Notes: generated from the letters alone by a model not told the origin. Positions 44,795 through 53,717 are shown, counted from the first letter of the stretch. The stretch: DNA of 64,000 nt from Geitlerinema sp. PCC 7407 (GCF_000317045.1 NC_019703.1:1538501-1602500); one strand, 5' to 3'. A program made the numbers and translations.

Positions 44795-45150
44795 GAAGTA
44801 TGTCCTCCAAACTGCTGATATTGCGTCGTTTTATTCGGCGATTCCAGTTCTTAAGTCTACCAAAGGCCAGATACCCCCACGGCAGAATCATTTGCTCAGC
44901 CCGTGTAAAGTTTTGCTGCCAGAGCTGGCCCTAGATCCCGAGGGCACTGGCTTTGGGGCGATGGAAAGCGGCCCAAACAGGCGCTGATCTTTCAACCTGC
45001 GCGGGCTGCGCAAAAGAGGCTCGGGAGGCCAAGGCGTTTTTGCCGTCGGGGTTTGGGCGATCGCTGCTTCCTCGCCCACTTCAGCCCCGAGATTTTAAGA
45101 TCGATGAAAGCCAACACCATGAAACCTAACGCTATCGACAGGTTCAAACC
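44795..45150. other. Divergent promoter region of glpX and grxC
   Basis: About 356 bases separating glpX (left) and the grxC-tadA-plsC group (right). No gene is seen. Both promoters should lie here, but I could not assign convincing -35/-10 pairs. Confidence 0.45.
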
Positions 45151-45465
45151 ATGATTCAGCTGTTCAATTTTTTGCTGGGCCGGCCTTCAGAGCAGGTCCA
45201 GGCCAACGTCGAGATTTACACGTGGCAAACTTGCCCCTACTGCATCCGCGCCAAGATGCTTCTGCGCTGGAAGGGCGTCCCTTTTACCGAATACAAGATT
45301 GATGGGGACGGAGCAGCCCGCGCCAAAATGGCCGATCGCGCTGAGGGTCGCCGCACGGTGCCCCAGATCTTTATCAATCAGCAGCCCATCGGCGGCTGCG
45401 ATGAGCTGTACGCCCTCGATCGCCAGGGTCAGCTCGATCCGCTGCTAGCCGCCGCCCCGAATTAG
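45151..45465 (+). CDS. grxC: Glutaredoxin 3 (dithiol)
   Basis: A 104-residue thioredoxin-fold glutaredoxin. The active site is CPYC (28-31) in WQTCPYCIRAK; the cis-Pro motif TVPQIFI and the glutathione-binding GGCDELYALD follow. It reduces disulfides and glutathionylated proteins with glutathione. The N-terminus has an extra 15-residue leader (MIQLFNFLLGRPSEQ) compared with E. coli GrxC. It starts a tight group with tadA two bases downstream and plsC after that. Confidence 0.93.
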   Translation: MIQLFNFLLGRPSEQVQANVEIYTWQTCPYCIRAKMLLRWKGVPFTEYKIDGDGAARAKMADRAEGRRTVPQIFINQQPIGGCDELYALDRQGQLDPLLAAAPN

Positions 45466-45467
45466 TT

Positions 45468-46031
45468 GTGCACAGCGGCATTCAAGATTCGGGCTATCGG
45501 CAGCACTGTCACTGGATGGAGCAGGCGATCGCCCTAGCAGCGGCAGCTGGAGCAGCCGGTGAGGTGCCGGTGGGAGCCGTGATCGTCAATGGGCGCAATG
45601 AGCTGATCGCCACGGGCGAAAATCGTCGGGAGCGCGATCGCGACCCCACGGCCCACGCGGAAATTTTGGCGCTGCGGGCAGCGGGCGATCGCCTCGGCAC
45701 CTGGCACCTGGAGGCGTGCACGCTTTACGTCACCCTGGAGCCCTGTCCTATGTGCGCTGGCTCTCTGCTCCAGGCCCGTCTGGGGCGTCTCGTCTACGGC
45801 GCCGATGACCCCAAAACCGGCGCGATTCGAACCGTTCTCAATCTGCCCGACAGCCTCGCCTCCTACCATCGCCTGCCCGTCTTAGGCGGTATTCTGGAGT
45901 CTGTCTGTCGGCAGCAACTCCAAGATTGGTTTCGCCAGCGCCGACGGCCTCAGCTTGAAACGCCAGCCCTCTCCCAGGACAATGCGAGAAGTGTCCCCCA
46001 GAGAGACGCTCCCCCCAGCGAATCCCATTAG
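45468..46031 (+). CDS. tadA: tRNA-specific adenosine deaminase
   Basis: A 187-residue zinc deaminase that makes inosine at the wobble position of tRNA(Arg). The zinc and proton-shuttle residues are His63 and Glu65 (HAE) and Cys93 and Cys96 (PCPMC). NRRERDRDPTAHAEI and GAIRTVLNLPDS are typical. The N-terminal ten residues before WMEQAIALA and the C-terminal 30 residues are variable. Start GTG at 45468, two bases after the grxC stop, so translation is probably coupled. Confidence 0.93.
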   Translation: MHSGIQDSGYRQHCHWMEQAIALAAAAGAAGEVPVGAVIVNGRNELIATGENRRERDRDPTAHAEILALRAAGDRLGTWHLEACTLYVTLEPCPMCAGSLLQARLGRLVYGADDPKTGAIRTVLNLPDSLASYHRLPVLGGILESVCRQQLQDWFRQRRRPQLETPALSQDNARSVPQRDAPPSESH

Positions 46032-46080
46032 GGTGGAGGCATGTTCTCAGTGAGACGCCACGACTGTTGTTGAGAATCCC

Positions 46081-46923
46081 ATGACCCTTCTTTCCCACCA
46101 ATCTGACCGTGACGACGCTGCCTTAGTTCCTGGCACCGCCCCCTCCCGGATCTCGCCGTGGCTGATGCCAGTGGTCTATCCCCTAGGCCGATTCCTGGTT
46201 TTGCCGTCCTATTTTGGCAACATTCGAGTTTATGGTCGCGAGCACCTGCCGACAGACGGTCCGGTGATTTTGGCCCCGACTCACCGCGCTCGCTGGGACG
46301 CCCTGATGATTCCCTTTGCCGCAGGCCGCCACGTGACCGGCCGCGATCCGCGCTTTATGGTGTCTGCGGATGAAGTGGTGGGGGTGCAGGGCTGGTTTAT
46401 TCGGCGGCTGGGCGGCTTCCCGGTGGACACTCGCCGGCCCAGCATTGCCAGCTTGCGCCACGGTGTGGAGCTGCTGCGTCAGGGAGAAATGCTGGTGATC
46501 TTTCCCGAGGGCGGCATCTATCGCGATGGCGAGGTGCATCCCCTCAAGCCAGGTCTTGGCCGCCTTGCCATCCAGGCCCACACCAGCAACCCGCTGGGCA
46601 ATCTGCGGGTTGTGCCCATGAGCTTGCACTACGACCCGAGCTGCCCGAAGTGGGGCTGCGACGTGGAGATTCGGATTGGCCAGCCCCTGGCGGTCCAGGA
46701 CTACTGCGATCGCCCCACCAAGGAAGCCGCAAAGGACCTGATTCGAGACTTGGGCGATCGCCTGCAAGAACTCGATCGCGAACGGATCCAGTCGACTCAC
46801 CGCTCTCTCGCCGGGTCCAGCCGCAGCCAGAGCAAGCAGTGGCCCAGCGTGGACAGTTTGAAAACTGTCACCCTACACGCTCAGCACCAGTTCCCACGAC
46901 TCGAGCGTTCCGACATTCAGTAA
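46081..46923 (+). CDS. 1-acyl-glycerol-3-phosphate acyltransferase (PlsC-like)
   Basis: A 280-residue acyltransferase making phosphatidic acid from lysophosphatidic acid at the membrane. The catalytic H-x4-D is His68 to Asp73 (THRARWDAL), the phosphate-binding motif is FPEGG (141-145). A short hydrophobic region near 27-45 may be membrane-associated. The C-terminal 45 residues are Ser/Gln-rich and diverged. The last 51 bases overlap the 3' end of the oppositely oriented subtilase gene. Probably cotranscribed with grxC and tadA, 49 bases after tadA. Confidence 0.88.
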   Translation: MTLLSHQSDRDDAALVPGTAPSRISPWLMPVVYPLGRFLVLPSYFGNIRVYGREHLPTDGPVILAPTHRARWDALMIPFAAGRHVTGRDPRFMVSADEVVGVQGWFIRRLGGFPVDTRRPSIASLRHGVELLRQGEMLVIFPEGGIYRDGEVHPLKPGLGRLAIQAHTSNPLGNLRVVPMSLHYDPSCPKWGCDVEIRIGQPLAVQDYCDRPTKEAAKDLIRDLGDRLQELDRERIQSTHRSLAGSSRSQSKQWPSVDSLKTVTLHAQHQFPRLERSDIQ

Positions 46924-48972
46924 GGCGTGATCAATCACCTGAAGCTGCCACTGCCCTTGGGCGGGCTGCTGAAGCAGCGATCGCAGTCCCGGCGTCGTCT
47001 GCAACGTATAGGTCTGGCGCAGCTGGGTTTGGCGACCCAGGGTCCGCCCCTGGATCAGCACCGACTGGCCAGAGGGTGAAATCAGCGTTAGGGACAGATC
47101 CCCCAGGTATTCGTGGGCGACCGCTACCGTCACCTTTAGATCGCGCACCCGCTGATCGGCCATCACCTCCAGCGTGCTCGTCACGCCCCAGGGATCGCGA
47201 TCGGGAATGCTGTAGCCAGGGGCGTCGCTGAGCCGAATCTGCGCGGTTTCCGCAGGCGGGGTCACTAGCGTTTTGCGAGCGGCCTGCACTGCTCGGTACG
47301 CATTCACCTTGCCATAGCCAAACCATTGAGAATGACCGTTGGCGTCATAAGTTCCCAGCTGAGTGCCCAGCTGCGGATCGGGGTCAGGATCCACGATCTT
47401 GTCAGCGGTCTGCTGCAAAATTCGCCGCACCTCCACCGCGCTCAGATTCGGATTGACCGACAGCACCAGCGCTGCTACCCCGGCCACCACCGGGCAAGCG
47501 CTGGATGTCCCGCCAAAATAGGCCGTGAAGCTGCCCTGATCGTAGCCCGCCGGTCCCACCTGATCGGTCGTAAATACGCCTTGGCCTCGCGCATCCACCT
47601 GGACCACTGGGGGCGTCGCGATGTAGCCGGTTCGCTGGAGCCAGATCCCCGGTGGGGCGTTGTTGCTGGGGGCACACACCGAAATATTGCGGCCCCAGTT
47701 GCTGTAGAAGGCTTTGCGGCTGAGGCTGGTGCTGGCCGATACGGCGATCACGTCGGGGTGCACGCCAAACCCCGACAGCCAGTCTGTCGGACCCTTGAGG
47801 GTTTCTGGCGGCCAGCCCTGCTCCATGATGCGGCCATTGAGGGGGCGGTTGGTGTTGCCAGCCGCGAAGACGATCACGCAGCCCTTGCCCTGGCGTCCCT
47901 CCGTCGCGGCGCGGGTCAGCATGGCCTTTTGGCGCAGGGACAGGGGAAAGTTCACGGCGCCCGCGCCCCAGCTACAGGAAATCACGGCGGCCCCGTGATC
48001 CATGGCCCACTGAAAGATCTGGTCGATGGCGTCATCGTCGACATAGCCGGTGGTGCGGATCGGCATCAGCGAGCAGCTAGGGGCGACACCGACGATCCCG
48101 GCGCCGTTTTCTTCGGCAACAGCAATGCCGGCGCAGGCGGTGCCGTGGCTGGTTTCGGTGGTGGCGGGCAGCGGCAAAAAGTCGTCTTCGAGCAGATCGC
48201 GCGGCGCTACGATTTTGCCGAAGCCCTGAAAATCAGGGTGGTTGAGGTCGAGGGAGTCGTCGGCCACGGCCACGACAATGGCGCGATCGCCCCGGGTCAG
48301 GTCCCAGGCCCGCTCCACGTCGATGTGGGAACCAGCGGCCAGTTCGGGACCGCCACTGTGATGGAGGTACCACTGCTTGGCATAAAAGGAGTCCCGGGGG
48401 CGATAGTGGGGCTGGGCGCGCACGATCACGTTGGGCTCGGCTGCCAAAATCTGGGGTTCACGGGTGAGCTGGTTGGCCAGCTTGACGGGATTGTCGAGGG
48501 CCTCGGGCGTCACCACAAAGGTAAAGGTGCTGGGCAAGCCAAGTACAGGCTGCGATCGCTGCAAGTGAAGCCGCTGGGCGATCGCGTCCATATCAGCCTC
48601 GGGCGTCCCCGGCACGAACTGCACCGTCAGCTGGTCCGTGAGATAAATCAGCGTGCCCGGATCCGCCGCCAGACGGTACACGTGGCTGGCAAAGGCCACC
48701 TCCGGCAGCGATCGCGCCTCGGCCATCGCCGCATCGAGGCGATCGGGCGCCACCGAAAATTCTTCTAGCTGGGTCGCGGGCACCGTGCGGCGGTGGGTCG
48801 CAGACAGCTTCGACTGCCACTGAGAGAGCGATCCCCCAGATCGGGGCCGCACCGTGAAGCGATCGCCCACCTTTTCCAGGGCTAGCTCCGCCCCGCCCCG
48901 CTGCAAAATTACCCCTTCACTCCGACGCGGAATTCCGGTTCCCGCCCTCAGCGGATCGAACACATTATCCAT
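46873..48972 (-). CDS. S8 serine peptidase with C-terminal proprotein-convertase P-domain
   Basis: A 699-residue subtilase. An N-terminal region of about 190 residues looks like a propeptide (EEFSVAPDRLDAAMAEA, PNVIVRAQPHY). The complete triad is present: Asp238 (VVAVADDS), His276 (TSHGTACAGI) and Ser490 (GGTSSACPVVAGVAAL), with oxyanion Asn373 (AAGNTN). The last 130 residues form a furin-type P-domain (YLGDLSLTLISPSGQ, WQLQVIDHA, GTLESWELVLSV). There is no obvious signal peptide at the N-terminus, so its route of export, if any, is unclear. ATG at 48972. Confidence 0.9.
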   Translation of the reverse strand: MDNVFDPLRAGTGIPRRSEGVILQRGGAELALEKVGDRFTVRPRSGGSLSQWQSKLSATHRRTVPATQLEEFSVAPDRLDAAMAEARSLPEVAFASHVYRLAADPGTLIYLTDQLTVQFVPGTPEADMDAIAQRLHLQRSQPVLGLPSTFTFVVTPEALDNPVKLANQLTREPQILAAEPNVIVRAQPHYRPRDSFYAKQWYLHHSGGPELAAGSHIDVERAWDLTRGDRAIVVAVADDSLDLNHPDFQGFGKIVAPRDLLEDDFLPLPATTETSHGTACAGIAVAEENGAGIVGVAPSCSLMPIRTTGYVDDDAIDQIFQWAMDHGAAVISCSWGAGAVNFPLSLRQKAMLTRAATEGRQGKGCVIVFAAGNTNRPLNGRIMEQGWPPETLKGPTDWLSGFGVHPDVIAVSASTSLSRKAFYSNWGRNISVCAPSNNAPPGIWLQRTGYIATPPVVQVDARGQGVFTTDQVGPAGYDQGSFTAYFGGTSSACPVVAGVAALVLSVNPNLSAVEVRRILQQTADKIVDPDPDPQLGTQLGTYDANGHSQWFGYGKVNAYRAVQAARKTLVTPPAETAQIRLSDAPGYSIPDRDPWGVTSTLEVMADQRVRDLKVTVAVAHEYLGDLSLTLISPSGQSVLIQGRTLGRQTQLRQTYTLQTTPGLRSLLQQPAQGQWQLQVIDHALLNVGTLESWELVLSV

Positions 48973-49227
48973 GCAACTGGCTTCCTCTAGGCTGCTGGCT
49001 CCACGACCCGCCCAGCCCCACAGCTCCAGCGGTCGCTCGCAAAGCCGCTTTGCAGACCTCGGGGAACCAATTGATTTTGCTCAAAGTCGGTTCTAGCCAG
49101 GCTTCAGGTCTTAGCCTTTTTGCGGTTTGCTGCCCCTCAGGACCACGGACAGCGAACCCGAACGGGCAATGATAAGATACCCGAAGTTTGCCAAGACCCG
49201 TTTCCCGATACACACAAAGTTACTCGC

Positions 49228-49824
49228 ATGGTATCTGTTCGCCTCCTCTCCCAACTCTGCGTAACACCGCTGCTGGTTGCGGCATCCCTGGGCCTTGTGC
49301 GCCCAGCGGCGACCTTCGCCCAGAGCGCTCTGCCCGATGCCGAGCTCGACCAGCCGGCCGGAGCAACAGATCTCGATGAAGCGCGCCCCGTCATCCTCGA
49401 CAGCAGCATTCTGAGCATGCCCGGCGGACAGCGCCTGATGCAGGAGGCCAGCGCCGCTGTCTCCAGCGAAAACTACACCCTCGCCGCCGCCAAGCTTCAG
49501 GAAGCTCGCCAAGTTTTTAATCAGCTCTCCAACTTCTATCAGGAAATCGCTTCCAGCTTTTCGGGCATCGATAACCGGATTGCGGATAGCCAGCGCCGCA
49601 AAGCCCTCGACACGGCTCAGATGCGCGATGAGGCGACCTATCAGCTCGCTCTGGTCCACCGCGCCCAAAACAAGCCTGAGCTAGCAGTGCCGCTGCTGGT
49701 GCAGCTGGTGCGCAGTCAGCAGCCGACCCGCGACTTGGGCCAAAAGGCCTATCAGCAGCTGTTTGAGCTGGGCTTTGTTGATGCGCCCTATCCCCGCTCG
49801 GGCGGAGACACGAGCGCTCGATAG
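49228..49824 (+). CDS. Secreted protein of unknown function
   Basis: A 198-residue protein from the ATG at 49228. A good signal peptide is present (MVSVRLLSQLCVTPLLVAASLG, cleavage probably after TFAQ or AQS). The mature part is mostly helical: MPGGQRLMQEASAAVSSENYTLAAAKLQEARQVFNQLSNFYQEI is split over two helices and resembles a TPR-like hairpin. I do not recognise a named family. The longer frame from 49120 adds non-signal sequence and is rejected. It ends in a strong terminator. Confidence 0.7.
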   Translation: MVSVRLLSQLCVTPLLVAASLGLVRPAATFAQSALPDAELDQPAGATDLDEARPVILDSSILSMPGGQRLMQEASAAVSSENYTLAAAKLQEARQVFNQLSNFYQEIASSFSGIDNRIADSQRRKALDTAQMRDEATYQLALVHRAQNKPELAVPLLVQLVRSQQPTRDLGQKAYQQLFELGFVDAPYPRSGGDTSAR

Positions 49825-49871
49825 CCTGGAGTCTCTATTTCAAAAGTTGACATGTGGATGTCTGCGATCGC

Positions 49872-49903
49872 GCCGTCTCAGCCTGGAAGGGACGGCTTTT
49901 TTT
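49872..49903 (+). terminator. Rho-independent terminator after the secreted protein
   Basis: A stem of six perfect pairs extending to eight with one G-U (49872-49879 with 49889-49896), followed by seven T (49897-49903). About 50 bases past the stop. Confidence 0.85.
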
Positions 49904-50092
49904 GCGGCGATCGCCAGCGGTGGACACTCCCAGAGCCAAAGCGATCGGCACACCAAAGCGGAGTGAGTTTGGCCTAGGCGATTTGACTTAGACTATTAAG
50001 CATACGGGCAAACAGTCTTGCGCTGGCGCGACGGCGATCGCGCCTTTACCCCACAGGTCCACCCACTAGTTAAGGAGCAACTGGAAAGAAGA

Positions 50093-50353
50093 ATGATCAG
50101 TCCCAGTCAAGTTGAATCCATGATCCGACAAGGGCTACCAGACGCCCAGGTACAAATCCAAGACTTGACGGGCGGTGGCGATCACTACCAGGCCATCGTT
50201 GTCTCTTCTCACTTTGCTGGCAAGAACCTGGTGCAGCAGCACCAGCTTGTCTACGGCACTCTGCGCGAGGCCATGGCCACCGAAGCTATCCACGCCCTTG
50301 CTCTCAAGACCTATACCCCCGAAGCTTGGGCTGCGGCTCAGCCTTCAGCCTAG
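50093..50353 (+). CDS. BolA-family protein
   Basis: An 86-residue BolA/IbaG-type protein. Features: [48 protein letters not shown] with the conserved His near the cluster-coordination loop, and [13 protein letters not shown]. BolA proteins bind a [2Fe-2S] cluster jointly with CGFS monothiol glutaredoxins and affect iron regulation. The partner gene lies 88 bases downstream. ATG at 50093 is preceded by GGAAAGAAGA; the longer frame from 50018 is discarded. Confidence 0.93.
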   Translation: MISPSQVESMIRQGLPDAQVQIQDLTGGGDHYQAIVVSSHFAGKNLVQQHQLVYGTLREAMATEAIHALALKTYTPEAWAAAQPSA

Positions 50354-50441
50354 TCAGCTCCCCAAACTGGACGCCGTTTAGACCGGATTTTCCCTGCGCG
50401 CGTCTATCACTCACACTTCTATCAATCAATTGGGTAAAACC

Positions 50442-50765
50442 ATGACGCCAGAGCTTCAAGAACGCATCAATACCTTGATCAAAGAAAACAAGATTCTTGT
50501 TTTCATGAAGGGCAATAAGCTCATGCCCCAGTGCGGTTTCTCCAACAACGTGGTGCAGATTCTCAATACCCTGGGCGTTCCCTACGCAACGGTGGACGTG
50601 CTCGAAGACTACGATATTCGTCAGGGGATCAAAGAGTATTCGAGCTGGCCGACCATTCCCCAGGTGTACGTCAATGGAGAATTCGTTGGCGGATCTGACA
50701 TTTTGATCGAGCTTTACCAAAAGGGTGAGCTCCAGGAAATGGTCGAGGTTGCCCTCGCTTCCTAA
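50442..50765 (+). CDS. grxD: Monothiol (CGFS) glutaredoxin
   Basis: A 107-residue glutaredoxin 4-type protein. The single-Cys active site is CGFS in [12 protein letters not shown] (about 28-31 region); [20 protein letters not shown] carries the cis-Pro and glutathione contacts. It carries and hands over [2Fe-2S] clusters rather than reducing disulfides. Cyanobacterial Grx3/Grx4 orthologues form heterodimers with BolA, whose gene is adjacent. ATG at 50442; a TTG four codons upstream is less likely. Bidirectional terminator follows. Confidence 0.95.
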   Translation: MTPELQERINTLIKENKILVFMKGNKLMPQCGFSNNVVQILNTLGVPYATVDVLEDYDIRQGIKEYSSWPTIPQVYVNGEFVGGSDILIELYQKGELQEMVEVALAS

Positions 50766-50837
50766 GGGCGATCGCTCTAGGCCTTTGACCGCGAGTGATT
50801 GACTCAAATTCAAAGGCTGCTCGTACAGCCTCAAGTG

Positions 50838-50880
50838 CAAAAGTCCAAGCCATCCTCCTAGAGGGCAGCTTGGACTTTTG
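50838..50880. terminator. Bidirectional terminator between grxD and DUF6761
   Basis: A perfect 13-base stem (50838-50850 with 50868-50880) and 17-base loop. The stem base is CAAAA/TTTTG, which gives U-runs on both strands. Confidence 0.75.
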
Positions 50881-50920
50881 AGTTTGGGGGTCTGTGACTG
50901 GCTTGGAGTCGAAGCGCAAG

Positions 50921-51163
50921 TCAGTAGTAGTCAGGCTCTGGCTGGGTTTCCAGGAAGTTGGACGGATCGCGCAGAAAACGCATTGTTTCCTCTTCGAGGC
51001 GGTGAATCAGATAGGGCTCCAGCACATCTGCATGGCGCAGGGCTGCGAGATATCCATCCACGTAGAGCCGCAAATCGTCGAAGCGGTACCCACGCCGCCA
51101 CAGATCTACCATGGAGTCTGTCACTCGCTGGTAATAACGAACGGATTTCGGATCCTGGAGCAT
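50921..51163 (-). CDS. DUF6761 family small protein
   Basis: An 80-residue protein from the ATG at 51163: MLQDPKSVRYYQRVTDSMVD, then WRRGYRFDDLRLYVDGYLA and HRLEEETMRFLRDPSNF. I recognise this as the highly conserved cyanobacterial family DUF6761; its function is not known. No membrane span; mainly helical and charged. An upstream frame extension to 51271 is not conserved in character. Convergent with grxD. Confidence 0.85.
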   Translation of the reverse strand: MLQDPKSVRYYQRVTDSMVDLWRRGYRFDDLRLYVDGYLAALRHADVLEPYLIHRLEEETMRFLRDPSNFLETQPEPDYY

Positions 51164-51442
51164 AGTCGAGTATTCTACAGGGACAATGGACGTTGGGGGC
51201 ACGGGCTCGGGGGCACTGAGGTTGACGAGCCTCGGAGTATCAAAAAGGCGATCGCTGCTTGATAACCTCATTTTAACCGGAACTCCCGGCGGCGCTGCTC
51301 TATCAGGAGTTTGGCGTTCTCGGATCAGAAGAGTGAAAAGCAGCAGTGATCACGCTAGATTGGGGAGGGTAGCAGCAGTTACAAATCCCTGACAAATGCT
51401 TTGATACCTTGAACTCACCCGAGGAAAAGGACAGACGCTGCC

Positions 51443-52237
51443 GTGGCATCAGTTTGCATTCAGATCATCGAGGGAAACCCGCACCTGCGATCGCTTCTGG
51501 GCTGGCACTTGCAGCAGGTGGGTTACTGGGTTCACTTATCCGCCGAAATTCAGCAGGCCCGCGAAGTTTTTTTGGCCCGTCAGCCGAGTTTGGTCATTTT
51601 GGACTCGGAGTTGACGGGGGGTGACGGTTTGGAGTTTTGCCGCTGGCTCCAGCACCAGCAGCGATCGCTGATTTTGATGCTCTCGGCGCGCAACAGCGAA
51701 GCCGACATCGTGGCTGGCCTCAAGGCTGGCGCTGATGACTATCTCACCAAGCCCTTCGGCATGCAGGAGTTTTTGGCGCGAGTGGAGGCGCTGACGCGCC
51801 GGAGCCGCAGCACCGTACCGCCTTCGTCGCTGGACTACGGAGATCTGCAAATCGACTTGGTGCAGCGGCGGGTTCGCTACAAGGGAGAATTTGTCGACCT
51901 GACGCCCCAGGAGTTTAGCCTGCTGTTTGTGCTGGCCCAGGCAGACGGCATGCCCCTGACGCGCTCTGAGCTGCTGCGTCGGGCCTGGCCGGACGCCATC
52001 GACAATCCCCGCACCGTGGACACCCACGTCCTGTCCCTGCGCAAGAAAATCGAGATTGATCCGCGCCAGCCGAGCCTGATTCAGACGGTGCGCAATGTGG
52101 GCTACCGCTTCAATCCGCGAGTTCTCGATCCCAATGGCGGCCCCGCTGACGCGCCGGAGCGCCAGAACCCGATGTCCCCAGCACCCCCGCCCAGTACGGG
52201 CCGCAGCCCGTCTCTGTACACGTCGCGATCGCTATAG
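51443..52237 (+). CDS. OmpR/PhoB-family response regulator with altered receiver
   Basis: A 264-residue two-domain regulator. Receiver: phospho-acceptor Asp54 (LVILDSEL), Ser81 and Lys103 (LTKPFG) are present. The N-terminal acidic pair that binds magnesium is reduced to Glu10-Gly11 (IQIIEGNPHL). DNA-binding domain (about 130-225): winged-helix with LTPQEFSLLFVLAQ, GMPLTRSELLRRAW and RTVDTHVLSLRKKIE, VRNVGYRF. A Pro/Ser-rich tail of 35 residues follows. No kinase is nearby. Start is GTG at 51443. Its targets are unknown. Confidence 0.88.
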   Translation: MASVCIQIIEGNPHLRSLLGWHLQQVGYWVHLSAEIQQAREVFLARQPSLVILDSELTGGDGLEFCRWLQHQQRSLILMLSARNSEADIVAGLKAGADDYLTKPFGMQEFLARVEALTRRSRSTVPPSSLDYGDLQIDLVQRRVRYKGEFVDLTPQEFSLLFVLAQADGMPLTRSELLRRAWPDAIDNPRTVDTHVLSLRKKIEIDPRQPSLIQTVRNVGYRFNPRVLDPNGGPADAPERQNPMSPAPPPSTGRSPSLYTSRSL

Positions 52238-52283
52238 TTCCCGGGGGATCATTCTTGCGGGCGCGGCACTTTCCTGGGGCACG

Positions 52284-53045
52284 CTAGAGATCGTCATCCC
52301 ATTCGGCAGCGGCTTGGGCCTCTTGAGAAATTAGGGTTTGCTCGACACCCTGCCAATCCACTTCGGAGGCGATCGCCGCTTGGACGATCGCACCGGCCTG
52401 AAGATAAATCATGCGGGTTGCCACCTGCTGGGCAAATTGCAGCTGGTGCGTGACTGCCAGCAGCGTTAGGTTCGTGGTTTCTGAAAGGTCCCGGAGCAGG
52501 GTCGCCAAAGTGCTCGCCCGACCCACGTCCAGGGCTGAGGTAGGCTCATCGAGCAAGAGCACGGCGGGTTCCATGGCCAGTGCGCGGGCGATCGCCACCC
52601 ACTGGCGCTGTCCGAGGGAGAGTTCTGTTTCGGTGCGATCGAGCCATTCCGACGGGATCTGCATCCGGTCGATCCAGGTGGTCACGCGGGCTTTGAGGGC
52701 GGAGGCCGATAGGCCCTGGAGCTTGAGCGGATAGGCGATCGCCTCTGCCACCGTCAGGCCCAGCAGCTTGGACTCCTGGGGCACCAGCACCACCTGCCGT
52801 CGCAGCGCCACCGGAGCCTGAGCGGCGATCGCCCCCTCCCGAAAGGTCAGTGTGCCAGCCGTGGGGTCTTGCAGGCGATTGAACAGGCGCAGCAGCGTCG
52901 TCTTGCCGGAGCCCGATGGACCGATGATCGCCAGGCGATCGCCCACCGACACCCGCAAAGACACTTCCTTGAGCAGCAGAGCCGCGCCCACCGAGGCTCG
53001 GACGCTCACCCCATCCAGGCAAAAAATTAGCGGAGACTGGGTCAT
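52284..53045 (-). CDS. ABC transporter ATP-binding protein
   Basis: A 253-residue ATPase: Walker A GPSGSGKTT (42-50), Q-loop VLVPQESKLLGLTV, a signature written ELSLGQRQWVAIARAL (second Ser-Gly replaced by Leu-Gly), Walker B VLLLDEPTSALD and switch His in AVTHQLQF. The fold and length fit the FetA/YbbL or phosphate-type importer/exporter ATPases. No classical permease is adjacent: the upstream gene, 3 bases away, encodes a two-to-four-span protein. The substrate is unknown. Convergent with the response regulator gene. Confidence 0.85.
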   Translation of the reverse strand: MTQSPLIFCLDGVSVRASVGAALLLKEVSLRVSVGDRLAIIGPSGSGKTTLLRLFNRLQDPTAGTLTFREGAIAAQAPVALRRQVVLVPQESKLLGLTVAEAIAYPLKLQGLSASALKARVTTWIDRMQIPSEWLDRTETELSLGQRQWVAIARALAMEPAVLLLDEPTSALDVGRASTLATLLRDLSETTNLTLLAVTHQLQFAQQVATRMIYLQAGAIVQAAIASEVDWQGVEQTLISQEAQAAAEWDDDL

Positions 53046-53048
53046 ACC

Positions 53049-53660
53049 TTAGCCCAGAAAGCCCTGCTGCAAAGCGGTCGAAATGGTCCAGGCGTCCACT
53101 AGCAGCAGCAGCACCGTCAACACCAGCAGCGCCAGGTACATCCACGGTTGCGACAAAGGCCGCACGTCCCGCGTATCGATCCCCGTCTTGGCCTCTACGG
53201 CCTGCACCAGCCGCGAAAAGCCCGCCACCCGCATCGGCAACAAGTAGCCCTGGCCCGCGCGATCGAGGAAGTAATAGACCAGCCCGCCTTGGCCCGTCGT
53301 GCGCGGCTTCAGGGCCTGCACGTCGTTCCAGGCCAAAAACCACCCTTTCCGAAAGAGTTTGGGCACCCAGGCCGGATAGCTCACCCGAATGCCCTCTTCA
53401 TCCAGCGTCACTCGCTCCGTCAGAGCTGCGTAGAGGGCCAGCCAGCCCACCGCCAGGGCGATCGCCAGCAGCCTCGGCGGGATCACCTCCCCTGTCACCT
53501 GGGGCAAAAACGGCAGCGGCACCGTCAGCGCCCCATAGAGCGCCAACAGCGTCACGCGGATCAAGGGAGAGAGACGAAACACCAAGGGAAAGCTCAGGGC
53601 AGACGTCTCTAGTGAATAAGTCCCCTCAGAGGAAGAACTGGGCACAGGATTTGCAGACAT
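53049..53660 (-). CDS. Membrane protein, probably co-operating with the ABC ATPase
   Basis: A 203-residue protein with hydrophobic segments at about 33-52, 62-82 and 174-196. Between them is a soluble stretch with VTLDEEGIRVSYPAWVPK, WNDVQALKPR and YYFLDRAGQGYLLPM, resembling a small PH-like (bPH) domain. I do not recognise a named family. The stop lies just before the ABC ATPase start on the same strand, so both are in one transcript. It is too short for a standard ABC permease. Confidence 0.7.
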   Translation of the reverse strand: MSANPVPSSSSEGTYSLETSALSFPLVFRLSPLIRVTLLALYGALTVPLPFLPQVTGEVIPPRLLAIALAVGWLALYAALTERVTLDEEGIRVSYPAWVPKLFRKGWFLAWNDVQALKPRTTGQGGLVYYFLDRAGQGYLLPMRVAGFSRLVQAVEAKTGIDTRDVRPLSQPWMYLALLVLTVLLLLVDAWTISTALQQGFLG

Positions 53661-53717
53661 AGGGATTTACTTCAGGCGTTGAGCGATCGCGCCTTTTAAA
53701 CAGTAGCAAGCCCCACC

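Noticed and set aside
47326-48768. 480-codon plus-strand open frame opposite the P-domain subtilase
   Set aside because: The subtilase on the other strand has a full catalytic triad; this frame is Gly/His/Arg-rich without structure.
49120-49227. Upstream extension of the secreted protein
   Set aside because: It would place 36 polar residues in front of a typical signal peptide, so the ATG at 49228 is used.
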